64,000 nucleotides of DNA from Benincasa hispida (Eukaryota; Streptophyta; Magnoliopsida; Cucurbitales; Cucurbitaceae), in assembly GCF_009727055.1 (NCBI RefSeq), contig NC_052359.1, positions 64,122,671 through 64,186,670 on the forward strand, given 5' to 3'. Below, one piece after another: positions 1 to 11,032 of this stretch (the first letter of the stretch is position 1; every line of letters begins with the position of its first letter). The notes below the pieces were generated by a model that saw nothing but the letters and a program-made list of their open reading frames with translations, was not told the DNA's origin and did no database searches. The position numbers were made by a program, and so were the translations under genes.

Positions 1-379
1 GTTGTCAGCCCGAAAGGTCCATTTTTGACTTAGGAGTAACCACACTTGTTGTAGAGAAAAACTAGACATAGTGGATAAAATAGGGCCTATTGTGTATAAA
101 AAATAAATAAAAGAAAATTAATTAATTGTTTGAAAAAAAATTGCATAAAAAATGAGATAATAGCTAGCTTGCCTGCAAAAAAAAATATAGTGTGTGTGTG
201 TGCATGGATAGAGCTGAAAGGAGCTACCTCTGCCGTATCTAGTTAGAGCTATTTGGATTGATGTCCTAATTCTCCCAGAGTCTCGTAGTTTGTAATCTAT
301 ACAAATTGTTATGAAAAAATAAGAGTTATTTTATTTGGCATTTACCCATATCCAATAAACAAAGCTCCATAGTTATCGT
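1..379. other. unassigned non-coding DNA
   Basis: No open reading frame or recognisable element. It holds A-rich tracts, a short (GT)n run near 189-201, and AT-rich sequence leading into the dispersed repeat that starts near 380. It is probably part of an older retroelement, but nothing seen here proves that. Confidence 0.4.
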
Positions 380-1175
380 ATGTAAACTTAAGCATGTATT
401 TGAGATATACAAGTAAATCATGCCTTAAGTGATAACTTAAATAGGTCTGTAGTATAAGGATTAAGGAGGGATATCTGATCCTGGTGACACTACGGATATG
501 ATCCGCTTTGTAGAGGTTTGCAAGTGTTGTGAACTACTATAGATGGTAGATCCTGACCATTCATGTGGAGACATGCGAGGGAAGGTGTCCTATACAAAAT
601 GTTTGTATAAGACTGGACCACGAGATGACTAGTCTCTGTATATAATGTCGTTGATACTTGAGACTTACATCTCACCTAAACTACCATAGGTGACATGACC
701 TCAATTCTGAATGTTTTGGGAACTCCTGCCTTTGAGGCCGATCCTTTGATTAGTATGGGTGAGAGTGGCTAGATTGCCAACTCAACATGCCTACCTTTTT
801 GGGAACTTGTCTGATTTGGGAGCTGGGAACTCAGTTACACAAGATAAAATTCACTTCTTCCCCGATGTTGGGGTAAGTAGATAGATTGCTCCCTTAAGAG
901 CTGATTCTGGGGCTTGAACATAGTGACCACAACTTCTCTTTGGAAGAGAGGACTCAATCATAGTAGGACTATGACTTATGTTCATTAGAGGGATCAGTGG
1001 TACGTAAGGAGTTAGATGTAACTACAGGGGCATAACGATTATTAGTCCAGCTGTACTTACCAGCGATCTGTGAAGGGTTATCGTACTGTTGATTGGTTGA
1101 TATGGACACATAATATATCTGTAGTAAAAAGAGTTCAACTATCAGTCTTTAGTGAAGTGTTTGGCAGTTAACGAA
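380..1175 (+). repeat. dispersed repeat R1, probably LTR-derived
   Basis: Non-coding repeat recognised because parts recur in this window. Bases about 380-560 match, inverted, 4230-4425 (shared words such as cctggtga and gctttgtaga). Bases about 720-960 and 1140-1170 match 47390-47600 and 47750-47775 in the same orientation (gggtgag.gtggc, aagatagaattcact, gggtaagtaga, tctttagtgaagtgtt). No domain is encoded; the short reading frame at 490-675 on the minus strand resembles nothing. An internally deleted LTR retroelement (LARD/TRIM-like) would fit, but ends and target duplication were not identified. Confidence 0.5.
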
Positions 1176-2780
1176 TGGTGGATCCCATGACTAAAGAGTT
1201 TAGTTAGTTATTCACGTACCGTTGGAGCTTCGAGCTATAGGTCCATACGGTCCCCTTGGTAGCTCAATGGATTCAAGTTGAGAATCAGTTCTTGGTGTTG
1301 ATTTGAAATATTCAAATTGACAAGAGGAAATTCGATTATATATGATATGATCAGTGTATTGTATGAGATACATCAAGTGGAGGATAATGTAAATGAGATT
1401 TACATTAAGTACCATGAAATAGAAAAAGAACTATGGTTTATATGTTTCATGAGATGAACTATTAAAACTATAGGTTATAAATGTAGTATGGTAAGTTAGT
1501 TATCATATATATTTATAATAATATTAATTATTGGATAATTCTATCTTTTTCTCTAATAATCAATTGAATGGAAGGTTATTGGTGGTTTCATGGTAACCGT
1601 GAGATAAAAGGAAAAATGTTTTCCTATTTTTAGTAGTTGTTGAATTAAGATTTTCCATTCTCGGAATTACTCACAGAATCGCTATCAAGTGGATTAGATT
1701 CACTAAACGATAGATGAAGAGAGACTTAACGATCGTGGAGTGACACTACACGATAGTTCACTCAGCTAGCCATTAGCTAAACGGTCGCGGACCTTTTACA
1801 AAACGATTGCATAGCATTTGTTAAACGATTGGACATTGCCTATACAATAGACCTTTGTCATCTCCCATTTGCTCAATCATTTACATGATTGTTCTTCCTC
1901 CAGTGTCTTCCTTTAACCAAGTCCACACAGAACCGATACTTTTGATTCTCACACCGAGAATACCAAGGTAGCCATTATGGTGGTGTCGTACTCAACTCGA
2001 CATAGTTCGAGGTTTTTTGGAGATCGTTCATTGTGTTCGCGGTGTTCGTGTGGTAGTCGCTGTGATCGTGCTGTGTTGCGGTCGAAGTGTTCGAGCGTTC
2101 GTGATTGCTATCTTGCTAATTAAATGAGTGTTCGAGATCAAGAGAGATTGGAGATGAGTCTTCAAAGGTATGTTTATTCTTTCACTTGATCTTTGTTAAG
2201 CATGCTGTAATTTCGTATTGACTGCTTAGTTTCTGTTTGTGTTCTATAATTGTTTATGTTCAAATACTATCGGAATTTGGAACGATCATTCCGCTGCTCA
2301 TGGAAATCCTAATGTGCAATCCTTTAAGAGCCCTGCAAGAAAAGAGTGGATAGGTTCTTGGCGGTTGAGTGTGAAAGCTAGTCCTCGAAGTAAAATAAAT
2401 GCCTTTTAAAATTTATGTATGTAAGTTAGGCACCCTTATCTTAGTGTTTCCCTCTTTTTTGCAAGTTTGGCATGTCCAAAGTTGATAACTGAGCCAGAGT
2501 AGGGGCAAACGGGATGAGGATCTTATAAATCTTTTACAGGCTGTGCAAGCTTAACTAGCAAGACTCTAAGCTCACTCATACGTGGATAGATTAAGAATTA
2601 TTCTTAAAATTGTGCTACATTAATTGATTATAATTGAATTTCATTCTTGGTTACAAACTTTATTCTAATTGATTGTTGAGACTGGAGTGATAACTTTACA
2701 ACTAGAGCCAGCATATCTTTGATTGTTTTATATATGATTGATTGTGTGCTTCTACCTTGCTCAAGACGAGTAAGAATTAA
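1176..2780. other. non-coding, probably retroelement-derived
   Basis: No supported gene. The stretch continues out of the R1 repeat. A moderately GC-rich segment at about 1950-2110 carries gtgttcg/cgtgttcg-type imperfect short repeats. Around 2160-2400 there is LTR-leader-like sequence (gcatgctgtaatttcgtattg, then gaacgatcattccgctgctc). The 3' end, 2760-2792, is a purine-rich tract directly in front of the LTR that follows. I read this as LTR and untranslated parts of old retroelements (inference). Confidence 0.35.
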
Positions 2781-4205
2781 GTTAGGGGTGTTTGATAGCT
2801 CTAAAAAAGAGCTATTATTCCTAGCTTAATTTGAGTTGTTATTAGATTTTATGTGTGTATTGTCTTATTTTGTAGGTACCGAGCGATCAAGAGGTAGAAC
2901 TGAGCATTTAGAGCTGAACAGGGTTTATTTGAAGCAAATTGGAGTTGATTTGAGCAACCAGGCTTCAAAAGAATAAAAATGACCAAAATTCCCCCGGACA
3001 ACATCGCAAAATATACAAAGCCTCAACGCTCGCCTGGAGCTTGAAGACATAACACTGATGTGCAGGGCATCGTTGCAATGCTCTGGATCCTTTGATGCTA
3101 ATCAACCGCGCGTGTGCATTCCATCTTCAGCCCAAATGCAGGGTAGCGTTGCAACGCTATGTTTAATCCTTTAAATTGCTCTCCTTGATTTTAGGTCAAT
3201 GAGGATACTGAAATTCATGGAGGCCGAGGAAAGGCCGAGTTTTCTTCTTCCCCTTTGATGTTTTCAGTATCTTTAGGTTAATTTTTAGTTTAATTTTGGA
3301 TTGTAATCGCGGAATGAATTGTATCTCATGGGTTTGTCCATGAATCGATGAGGTAATTTTCTATCTATTTCTCGGATCAAGAGTGTTCGACGTAAATTTC
3401 TTGAATTTTATTATTTCAATTGATGATTCCAACTCTGAATTATGTTTTTTCTTTGAATCTGTTTATATTTCCAAGCATGATCTTGAGGTTGACTTTTCAC
3501 GCTTAATCATGCATGTTAATCGATTCTTAGTTCGTCACAATTTGCATAAATATCTTGCTTAAGTTCATTTCTGCATATTAATATACTGCTAAGGTCATAA
3601 GTAGTAATAGTCAATTGTGCATTTAATGGCTGTTCCTAGGATGCATGAGTTGCTAGGTTCAAAGATAAAATTGGTTAATTGAATATGGCTTTCCTGACAA
3701 TTAATCGATATAATTAAATCCCAAATCTTAATACATGTATTTTTAGTTCTATATGACCGCTATCAAACCCAATAGGATTTAGAAGCATGTAGTTTAATTA
3801 AGGTATTGGCTTTCCGACCTTCATTAAGAATTAGGACAAATTCTTGGTTAGATTCACACTAGTTGTCCACGTTTGTAGAAGCTAGTTAGATCGAATCGAA
3901 TGGGTAGTTGTACATGCATAATTCGATCATATAGTCAATTGGCTGAAAACGATGATTGAAATGACATTGAATGTCTAACTTGATCTGAGAACTAGATGAA
4001 CCAATTACCATTTACATTTATCCATTACAATTTTATTTCTTGCAATTAAATTTATCCATTAATCAAAACCCAAAACCCCGTTTTTACTGTTTTTCCACAG
4101 TCAAATTTACTTTAAGAGGGAATTAATTTTGTACCTCCCTGTGGTTCGATCCTGTACTTACCACTATTGCTTTGTTTTTGTAGTGATAGGAGTAGTTCGG
4201 TAGCA
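2781..4205 (+). mobile_element. Ty3/gypsy-type LTR (3' or solo), Tat/Athila-like
   Basis: A purine tract ending gttaggggtgt (2781-2791) looks like a polypurine tract. It is followed by tgatagctc at about 2793, with a small inverted repeat (agctcta...gagct) typical of Tat-type LTR starts. The LTR then runs about 1.4 kb with no coding potential and closes around 4130-4205 with cctccctgtggttcgatcctg and gtagttcggtagca, an end resembling Tat/Athila LTRs. No gag-pol is visible on either side, so this is a solo LTR or the 3' remnant of a plus-strand element. The 3' boundary is approximate. Confidence 0.55.
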
Positions 4206-4229
4206 TAAATTATCTTTTGATTCGTATTT

Positions 4230-4425
4230 CTTTTGGGGGCAACATGAAAAAGGGCTCGAGCACACTTTACAACAATTGTAACATCTACAAAGCAGGCCGC
4301 ATTCGCAGTATCACCAGGATAAGGTACTCGGCCTTATCCATCTACTACAGATCCTTCAGGTCATCACTTAAACACACCCCATCTATATGTCTCTACATAC
4401 ATGTTTAAGTTACAAAAGATAACCT
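4230..4425 (-). repeat. inverted fragment of repeat R1
   Basis: Read on the minus strand, this segment follows the order of 380-560: a cttaaacatgtat-like start, a ttaagtgatgacct block, then ttatcctggtgatactg and gctttgtagatgtt. It lies just beyond the LTR, so the LTR is flanked by opposite-orientation pieces of the same repeat. The plus-strand reading frame at 4217-4408 is inside it and is not a gene. Confidence 0.5.
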
Positions 4426-4689
4426 TAGATGTTTGTTTATTGATTTTTTGTGTTAATGCTACTAATTGTCAAATAACATACCTCAAATTTTGTTAAATAA
4501 ATATATCGTTTGTATGTTACAATTACAAATTACATGACCCACGAGATTTAGGACATCAACCCTAACATTGGGTACAATCGCACGAGAAGAACTTTGTAGA
4601 CGGAAAAATTGGGATTGGGTTTGGGTGCATCAATTTCTTTCTGTAAATGGAAACAAAGCGTGCGCAGGGATTTTTTAGTTTTTAAGAAT

Positions 4690-4844
4690 AAAAAATGTAA
4701 GACAAATTAGTTATACTCGACGTTTTAGAAATGACAAGAAAATATTATTCTTGACGTTTTTACTTATAACTTAACATTTTTTTCATAAAAACGTCAAGTA
4801 CTTCTAAATTACAAGTGTCAAGTAATATTGTTTTTATAGTAGTG
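4690..4844. mobile_element. right end of a CACTA-type MITE
   Basis: The right edge, read on the minus strand, is cactactataaaaac, a CACTA (En/Spm) terminal signature. Inside are repeated acgtcaag / cttgacgtt words shared with the more complete element at 12315-12803. No matching left terminus is visible, so this is a truncated copy. It encodes nothing. Confidence 0.5.
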
Positions 4845-5779
4845 ATAACACAATTCAGATAAACAGCGATCACATGCTTCCACACAAGAAATTCAATTCC
4901 TACAAGCACCCTCGTCATCTCTCATTTTTCTTTATTAATATTCAATAAATATATGGAAAACGATATAAAGGGCTAGAGATAAGTCCAAGACATTTACATG
5001 AAAGCGCCCAAATGAAGACCAGCAACCAGCGTGCATGCAAATATCAACCAGTGTGCAGATGGAGATGGAGAATTGAACTTGACATTATGGGTTAAGCTCT
5101 GCGGTTGGTAAATCATTAGTCTTATTTGTGATGTAATGCTCAAAATAAATAAATTTGAGATTGTGGGATAGAAAATGAAAACCTAAAAACTTTGAGATTG
5201 TGAAGTGGAGAATTGAACATCAAAATATTAAAATCTTGGATTAGGGTGTCAATTATTGATTACATATTTTATCTTCAGTTTGTATAATCAATTCTATTTC
5301 TTTAAAACAAAAACCTACAATTTAAAAATTATAAATGAGTTATGAAAAATTAGTTTTTAAAGACAGAAATATGTTTTTCAATTTTTTTTTTTTTCTATTT
5401 CCTCTCTAAAACTATTCTTTCCCTAATTTTTCTATTAATAAAATTTCTCCACGACTTTTATTTCATTCAAATAAAAAAGTATCTCTAGTTTTCTTTTTTT
5501 TATTTATTTAAAATGTTATTTTAGTTCAACAATATATATGATAGAGTACTTGTGAACCTCTGACTCCTATGTCATGAGCACATACTTTACTACATGTTGT
5601 ATTATTCCTCTAACTAATTTGTTATATTTTTCTCTATGACGAGTTATTTTCTTCAAATTCTATACTAAATAAAGCACAAAAATTTGTAGACACCCAAGTA
5701 TAAAGACGAAAAAACACAAAGATGTTTTATAGTATTTCAATTCGTAGTAGAGAAGCAACTCTGATTAACCTAAAGATTT
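4845..5779. other. intergenic, downstream of SDR gene A
   Basis: AT-rich, without coding signal. The last few hundred bases are the 3' flank (probable 3' UTR) of the minus-strand SDR gene that ends at 5780. No clear polyadenylation signal could be singled out by eye. Confidence 0.4.
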
Positions 5780-8141
5780 TCAGTCCATGAACTTAAGAGT
5801 TTTAAGCATTGAAGGATTGACAACACTGTAGCCTCCATCGACCACAAGATTGAGGCCGCTGACATAGTTTGCATCGTCGCTAGCCAAGTATAGCGCAGCC
5901 TTAGCTATGTCATTAGCCTTAAGGACACGACCTTTGAGATTGGCCCAACTGGTGACCAAGGTCTCGAGCGCCTCCGCCTGCATCAGGTTTCTGGGGCCTG
6001 CAATCCCAGTGGCCACGATAAAGGGGGCAACACAGTTGACTCTAATACCGTGTTGACCGAGCTCGGCGGCTAGGTTCCTAACTAGTCCTAAGACTGCGCA
6101 TTTGGAGACTGCGTATGGGTGCGATGAGAGGCCAGCAATGTTGGTGGTTGAGCTGCTGGTGAACAAAATACACCCATTTTTCTCTGGTATCATTACCCTG
6201 GCTGCATGCTTTGCTCCCCAAAATGCTCCCATCACGTTCACGTCCAATACCTTCAATATCATTCAATCAACTTATATTAATTAATGAGATATTTTTTCTT
6301 AAGTTTCTTAAATATAAAACAATAACAATACACCATCTTCAACTTGAACTTTAGGCTGGCCAAAACTAAAAATCTAAATGCTAAATGTTACTTATAAAAA
6401 TTTTAGTAGGGAAGTATATTATTTTTAAGATTAAATTATACAGAATATGTTGAATTATAAAGAATACCCTATTTAAATTTATTTCAAACGTTCCTTCAAT
6501 GAGAAGAAGTTCCAAAAACTCGAGAAATTTGAAATTATTCCAAAACAATATATTTCTTTTGTCTTTTGAAAAAACTTGGGTGCAATCACACTCTTCAATA
6601 AAAAATTGTCACATAACAATTAAATTAAATTATTAAAAGTTATTATTATTATTATTATTATTTTAATGTATAGAGAAATGAGGAGTATGATCTACTGCAC
6701 CTAGGTATTGTCCATTATAAAAAGGCTAAAAGAATTGTACACATATATTTTAAAGAAAATAGAAATTTCAGGGTCTAGGAAATGATTGGAACCAACTACA
6801 AAAAAGAATTGAAGAAACTAAAATAATATAACCTTTTGAAAGTTGGACAAAAATTAAAAGGCAATCATCTTGTCTTGTTTGTTAAGGGTATATAAAAGGA
6901 TAAATTTAGTTGTTTGTTATCAAATCTTAGCCAATTTTATGTTGTTTGCTATTTGAAAATTTGAAAATCTATGTGATTTTAGATAAAATTTTATTATTTT
7001 TTATTTGAAATAAGAATCATTTCCTAGAATTTGGAATGAAATTGAAGCAAAAATATGTTATCTCATAAGCTATAATAATAAACCTTTTATTTTCTTTTCT
7101 TTCCATTATCATCCCCACAAAATTTTATTGGGCCTAACATGCACTAAAAAACACAAAATTTTAATTAAAATAATTTCAAATTTTAATTTCCAAAGAAAAC
7201 ATTAGGTTGAACCCATATCCTATATTATATAGTGAATGATGTTTTGAGTTTGTGTATTGCTTTTTTGGTTAAGCAATAGTTTACACAAGGTGCAACTAGG
7301 TATTGAACATGTCTAGAGAAATCAATTTTCGGATTTTATTAATTTAAATTTTAAATTAATAATTATATTAATTCAAACCTTAAACTAAGTATCAATTTAA
7401 ATCTTAAATTAATCATTGTATCTTAAATCACAAACTAATCATTGTATGGATTTGAATTCAGAGGGATAAATTGATATTTAGCCTAAAAGTAAATAATCCA
7501 CGGGGCCGAAAACCAAAACTGTTCAAAAGTCAAACCGTTGGTCTGTATTTAGTTCTTTTCTCATATAAAAAGTTGGTTCGGTTTGGTTTTTAAAAACAGA
7601 GAAAACCGAACCGCATCATCAGCCTTGTTTAATGTATATATTACCTTGTCCAAGTCAGATTTTGTAACGTCCAATATCCCGCTAAAGGAACGGTCGATGA
7701 CGCCGGCGTTGCTGTACATGATGTCGAGCTTGCCATGCCGATACACGGCAGCGTCCACCACATTGCTGACGTCATCTTCCTTCGACACATCACAGTGGAT
7801 ATAGCTTACGTCTTTGCCGAGTTCATCGGCGATTTTTTGGCCGACTTCGTCTTGGATATCGGCGATTATGACTTTCGCTCCATTTTCATGGAAAATTCGT
7901 ACTGCACTAGCTCCGATCCCGCTTGCACCGCCGGTGATGATCGCCACCTTCCCTTCCAGTCTGAAAACATCGAAATTACACTTGTTAATCGAATGGGTTT
8001 TTTCAAAAGGTTTTCTCCATTTATTCTCTTGTTTATTTTGAAAATTATCGGAATAGTTAGGCTTAAAAGAAAATATTTTAAATGGTTTTTGGGCATAGAA
8101 ACTTACTTTCTAAGAGTAGTTGAAGAGCAATTAAGAGTCAT
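5780..8141 (-). CDS. short-chain dehydrogenase/reductase (SDR110C, secoisolariciresinol dehydrogenase-like), 3 exons
   Basis: Spliced gene on the minus strand: exon 1 8141-8107 (35 nt), exon 2 7960-7645 (316 nt), exon 3 6250-5780 (471 nt). Junctions are AGAAA|gtaagt, tttcag|ACTGG, GACAAG|gtaat and attgaag|GTATT; they keep one frame and give 273 residues, the usual length for plant classical SDRs. Visible motifs: cofactor loop TGGASGIG (residues 21-28), Asp46 after the second strand (suggesting NAD(H)), SNAG (95-98), catalytic Asn122, serines 149-151, and Tyr163/Lys167 in YAVSK. The C-terminus has the NLVVDGGYSV block of the family. By family knowledge it oxidises or reduces a small secondary metabolite alcohol/ketone, probably in the cytosol; the substrate cannot be read from sequence. 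Two damaged paralogues lie further along on the same strand. I see no break in this copy. Confidence 0.88.
6251..7644 (-). other. intron 2 of SDR gene A
   Basis: About 1.4 kb AT-rich intron with donor GTAAT at 7644 and acceptor AAG ending at 6251. It holds a (TTA)n/(ATT)n run near 6640-6662 and AT-rich inverted-repeat-like sequence at 7320-7440. Parts around 6780-6990 resemble the equivalent intron in the damaged copy near 18960-19090 (ttgttaaggtata, gtgatttcatg-like and tatatgattt words), which supports tandem duplication of a whole gene rather than retroposition. Confidence 0.7.
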
Positions 8142-8222
8142 TATTCTTCAACAAGAAATGCAGAAATGAAGGAAGTGGTAGAAGGGAGAGGATTTTATTT
8201 TGATGATTCTGGCTGTGTTGAC

Positions 8223-8256
8223 ATATTTATGGGAGAGAATAAGAATGCTTGGTCAA
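8223..8256 (-). promoter_or_regulatory. TATA box and W-box-like site of SDR gene A
   Basis: On the minus strand, ATAAATAT at 8230-8223 sits about 85 bases upstream of the ATG, a normal plant TATA-to-start distance. TTGACC at 8256-8251 is a W-box core (WRKY-type site by established motif). The third SDR copy has a similar arrangement (TTTTAAATATC and TTGAC at 25288-25255), so the pair looks conserved. Function is inferred. Confidence 0.5.
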
Positions 8257-8496
8257 ACCACATTATTATTTTAGGGTTTTTTTTTTTTTAGTATTTATTA
8301 TAATTTCCTTTTTATTTATTTCAGATGTGCCAAATTTTGGTGGGGCATTTAATTTTCTGTTGCTAAAGCAGTCACTCACCTAGTTTAGTTTCTACCCTTT
8401 GTTGAAAAAAAAAAAAAAGCGATATTACTTTTATTCAAATGTATTCTCGGTTTACCGTGATTATTAATTTAAAGTTTAATTGATATAATTATTAAT

Positions 8497-8534
8497 TTAA
8501 AGTTTAAATTGATATATATCAATTTAAACTTTAA
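8497..8534. repeat. perfect 38-bp palindrome
   Basis: ttaaagtttaaattgatat is followed directly by its own reverse complement, with no spacer. A further partial copy of attaatttaaagttta precedes it at 8464-8479. It could be the core of an AT-rich MITE or simply a cruciform-prone AT repeat. Confidence 0.7.
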
Positions 8535-9839
8535 TAAATTCAATGGCTTAAATTGATATAGTTATTATAATTTTTTTTTTCTAGGCACATATGAATTGGA
8601 TGGTTGGGGCTGCCGTACCATCGTAACTATCCTATAGATATATAGACTATCGAAAAAAGGGGACTAATGGAAGAATATTGTTGTTTAAAAAACAAATTAG
8701 AACATAAGTATTTATAAAAAATATTTAAGTAAAACATGGCCTTTTTTTTTTATCTCTTATGGAATTCGGCTCTTATAGAGAGAGATATTCAGAGGGACCA
8801 AATGAACGGGATAAAACGGACTTGGACGGCAATGTAATATTTTATAAGGAAGAAGTCCCCATCTCTATAAATGATATATGCTTAGCACAGTGGCTATATG
8901 GTTATTTTGTTTTGCACTGGAATATTATTTGATAAAGGGATAAAAATAATCTCAGTTTTAATCAATTATAATATCATATTTGTCTCCAACAAATTTTTTT
9001 TATTATATCATATTTGCAGTTTTTCTTACCATATTTTTAAAAAATTTAAATTTAAATAATATCATTGATTTATACACTTTTTCTAAAAAAAAAAATAATA
9101 CTTTATTTGTAAATAATTCACCTGTAGTTATAGCTTCGATTTTTATTTTATAAACCATTTTATTATTTTTATTTCGTAGTTTATATTTGTTTCCTTTCTT
9201 TTCTAACAATGCTAAAATCACCTCTTCTTTTTTATAATTAATTAAAAATCGTAAAATGACTTGATGGACTAATACAATTCTAATATTAAATAAAAGGTTC
9301 TCTAACAAAATAATATTGAATAAAAGATATAAATTTAGATCTTTCACTTTGGTTTCATTTCATTTTACTCTATATATATTTTTAATGTCCAAACTTTTTT
9401 TAAAGAAAAATTTGAATGTCCAAACTTAGTCTCCAACAAATATAAATATTAGATTTGGTCATCACTATTTTTTGTTGTTTTTTATTATTGTAGATTAATC
9501 TTTCTTTATCAATTTTGAAAATATATGATCAAGTTTGGACAATCGAAAGGTCATAGACTAAAATAAAATAGAAACTATAATATAGAAATCAAAATGGTTT
9601 AAAAAAATGACAAAAATTGTAAACAATTTTTTTATAATTAAACCATAGAATTTTTTATATTATTGATTAAAATTATGTTATAATAAGAAATAAAGTTGTA
9701 GTTATAACTTTTTTTAATGACATTATTTTCTATTTGAAAGTATATTGTACAAAAATATTTTTTAAAATTAAATTTATAATAGTAATAATAATTTCAATTT
9801 CAATTTTTTTGATGATATGAAAAAAATTTGGCCATCTTG

Positions 9840-9910
9840 TACCCTTGTGGGTTCGAACCGAGGTCTGCCGCAAAATTTTAGGGCAGCGCACCGATTATGC
9901 CAGACATATA
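9840..9910 (-). ncRNA. tRNA-like segment with pol III A and B boxes (pseudo-tRNA or SINE head)
   Basis: On the minus strand tggcataatcgg (9902-9891) fits a tRNA A box and GGTTCGAAC (about 9858-9850) fits a B box, about 45 bases apart. A CTGCC/GGCAG stem lies between them. The D stem, T stem and acceptor pair poorly and the anticodon loop is too large, so this is not a functional tRNA. It may be the head of a tRNA-derived SINE or a decayed tRNA. Confidence 0.3.
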
Positions 9911-10033
9911 AGATTAAATGATATTAGACTCTTTTTATGTAATATTCAACTGTCCAAGTCCATGTTACCTTTTCGAAAATCCTAATATAAACCCCTAAAT
10001 GCGTCTCTCTAAAGGTCTAATTCCATAAAAGAC

Positions 10034-10034
<1 letters not shown>

Positions 10035-10070
<36 letters not shown>
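10035..10070. repeat. poly(A) tract, 36 bases
   Basis: Uninterrupted run of A. Long A tracts can be tails of retroposed sequence, but the 130 bases upstream show no recognisable LINE, SINE or processed transcript. Confidence 0.8.
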
Positions 10071-10073
<3 letters not shown>

Positions 10074-10540
10074 AAATGTTTTAACTTTTACATAAATATT
10101 TTCAAGTACTAATTTGGTCTTTTTTTTTGTGAACAACAATATTTTTTCCCATTGATTCTCGAAGAAGGGTTTAAGTGAAGAATTTTTTATCTTTCCTTTT
10201 GTATTTTTTTTTTTTATTTGATGACTATATAAGAATACGACTAATTTAAGTTATAATTTATTAATTTCAAGTTAATGTATATACTATCTAAAATGAACTA
10301 AAGTGACAAAACTTTTGATTTTTCGTTTATTTTTATTTGATGGTTATGTGGTTTGATTGAGTAAGTTTAAATAACTTAAGAAATTTTTTATTTTTCCTTT
10401 ACATTGTTATTTCCAGGATAATATGATATATTGAGTAACTTAAGTTATAGATTGGTTGTTTTGCCTTTAATTTCAATTAATTAATATTTAAATGATAACA
10501 AAGTCTTTTTTTTTTTCTTTTGAAAAAAGCAACCTGCTCT

Positions 10541-10885
10541 TATTATAAATATTAATAAAATAATAGATGATCATTGTTTAGTATCCTAAAACCATGTGTC
10601 AAATTTCATATTGTTCAGTATCTTGTAAATTATTCATGTTTGATGTTCATGTAAGACTATATCTTACTTGTCACTTTGTCTATGAATAGTGACATTTAGT
10701 AGATCTTAAAATCACACACATTGGTGAGAAATCCATTTCAAATTTCACTAAATTTTCATAATTTTAGTTATTTTATTTATTTATTATATTATATTATATT
10801 AATTTATTTATTTAATTTATTATTATATTTATATTCATTATATTATATTTCTCCATATCCGTTGTGCTCTTCAATTTCACAAACA
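10541..10885 (+). repeat. 5' LTR of the copia element
   Basis: Starts tattataaat like the 3' copy (probably TG changed to TA) and ends ttcacaaaca. Shared with the 3' LTR: catattgttca, tgatgttcatgtaaga, gaatagtgacattt, cacacattggt, ctccatatccgttgtg. It carries extra AT-rich (ttatatta)n sequence at 10770-10850 that the 3' LTR lacks. Confidence 0.75.
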
Positions 10886-11032
10886 CATTATCAGCACAAG
10901 CTCCTATTGCTTCCATCGTTGAAAGTAGGTCCTAAAGATAAGTCGATTTTTTTCCTCTTTATTATAATTAATAATAAAAATGTAATTTTGCATATTTAGT
11001 ACAATATTACAATATTTTGTGATAGTGTTGTC

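Larger units (their letters stand above)
8257..10540. other. intergenic AT-rich DNA
   Basis: No supported gene. It contains T- and A-rich tracts (8280-8291, 8406-8418), an AT-rich palindrome (8497-8534), a tRNA-like segment (9840-9910) and a 36-base poly(A) tract (10035-10070). The 114-codon frame at 9003-9347 (-) is extremely Lys/Leu/Asn-rich, as expected from chance translation of AT-rich DNA. Confidence 0.5.

Noticed and set aside
7735..8169. 144-codon plus-strand frame across the SDR gene
   Set aside because: Antisense shadow of SDR exons 1-2 and intron 1.
9003..9347. 114-codon minus-strand frame
   Set aside because: Lys, Asn, Leu and Ile make up most of it, as expected of AT-rich DNA; no homologue recognised.
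9840..9910. Functional tRNA gene
   Set aside because: A and B boxes are present but the acceptor, D and T stems pair poorly and the anticodon loop is too large.
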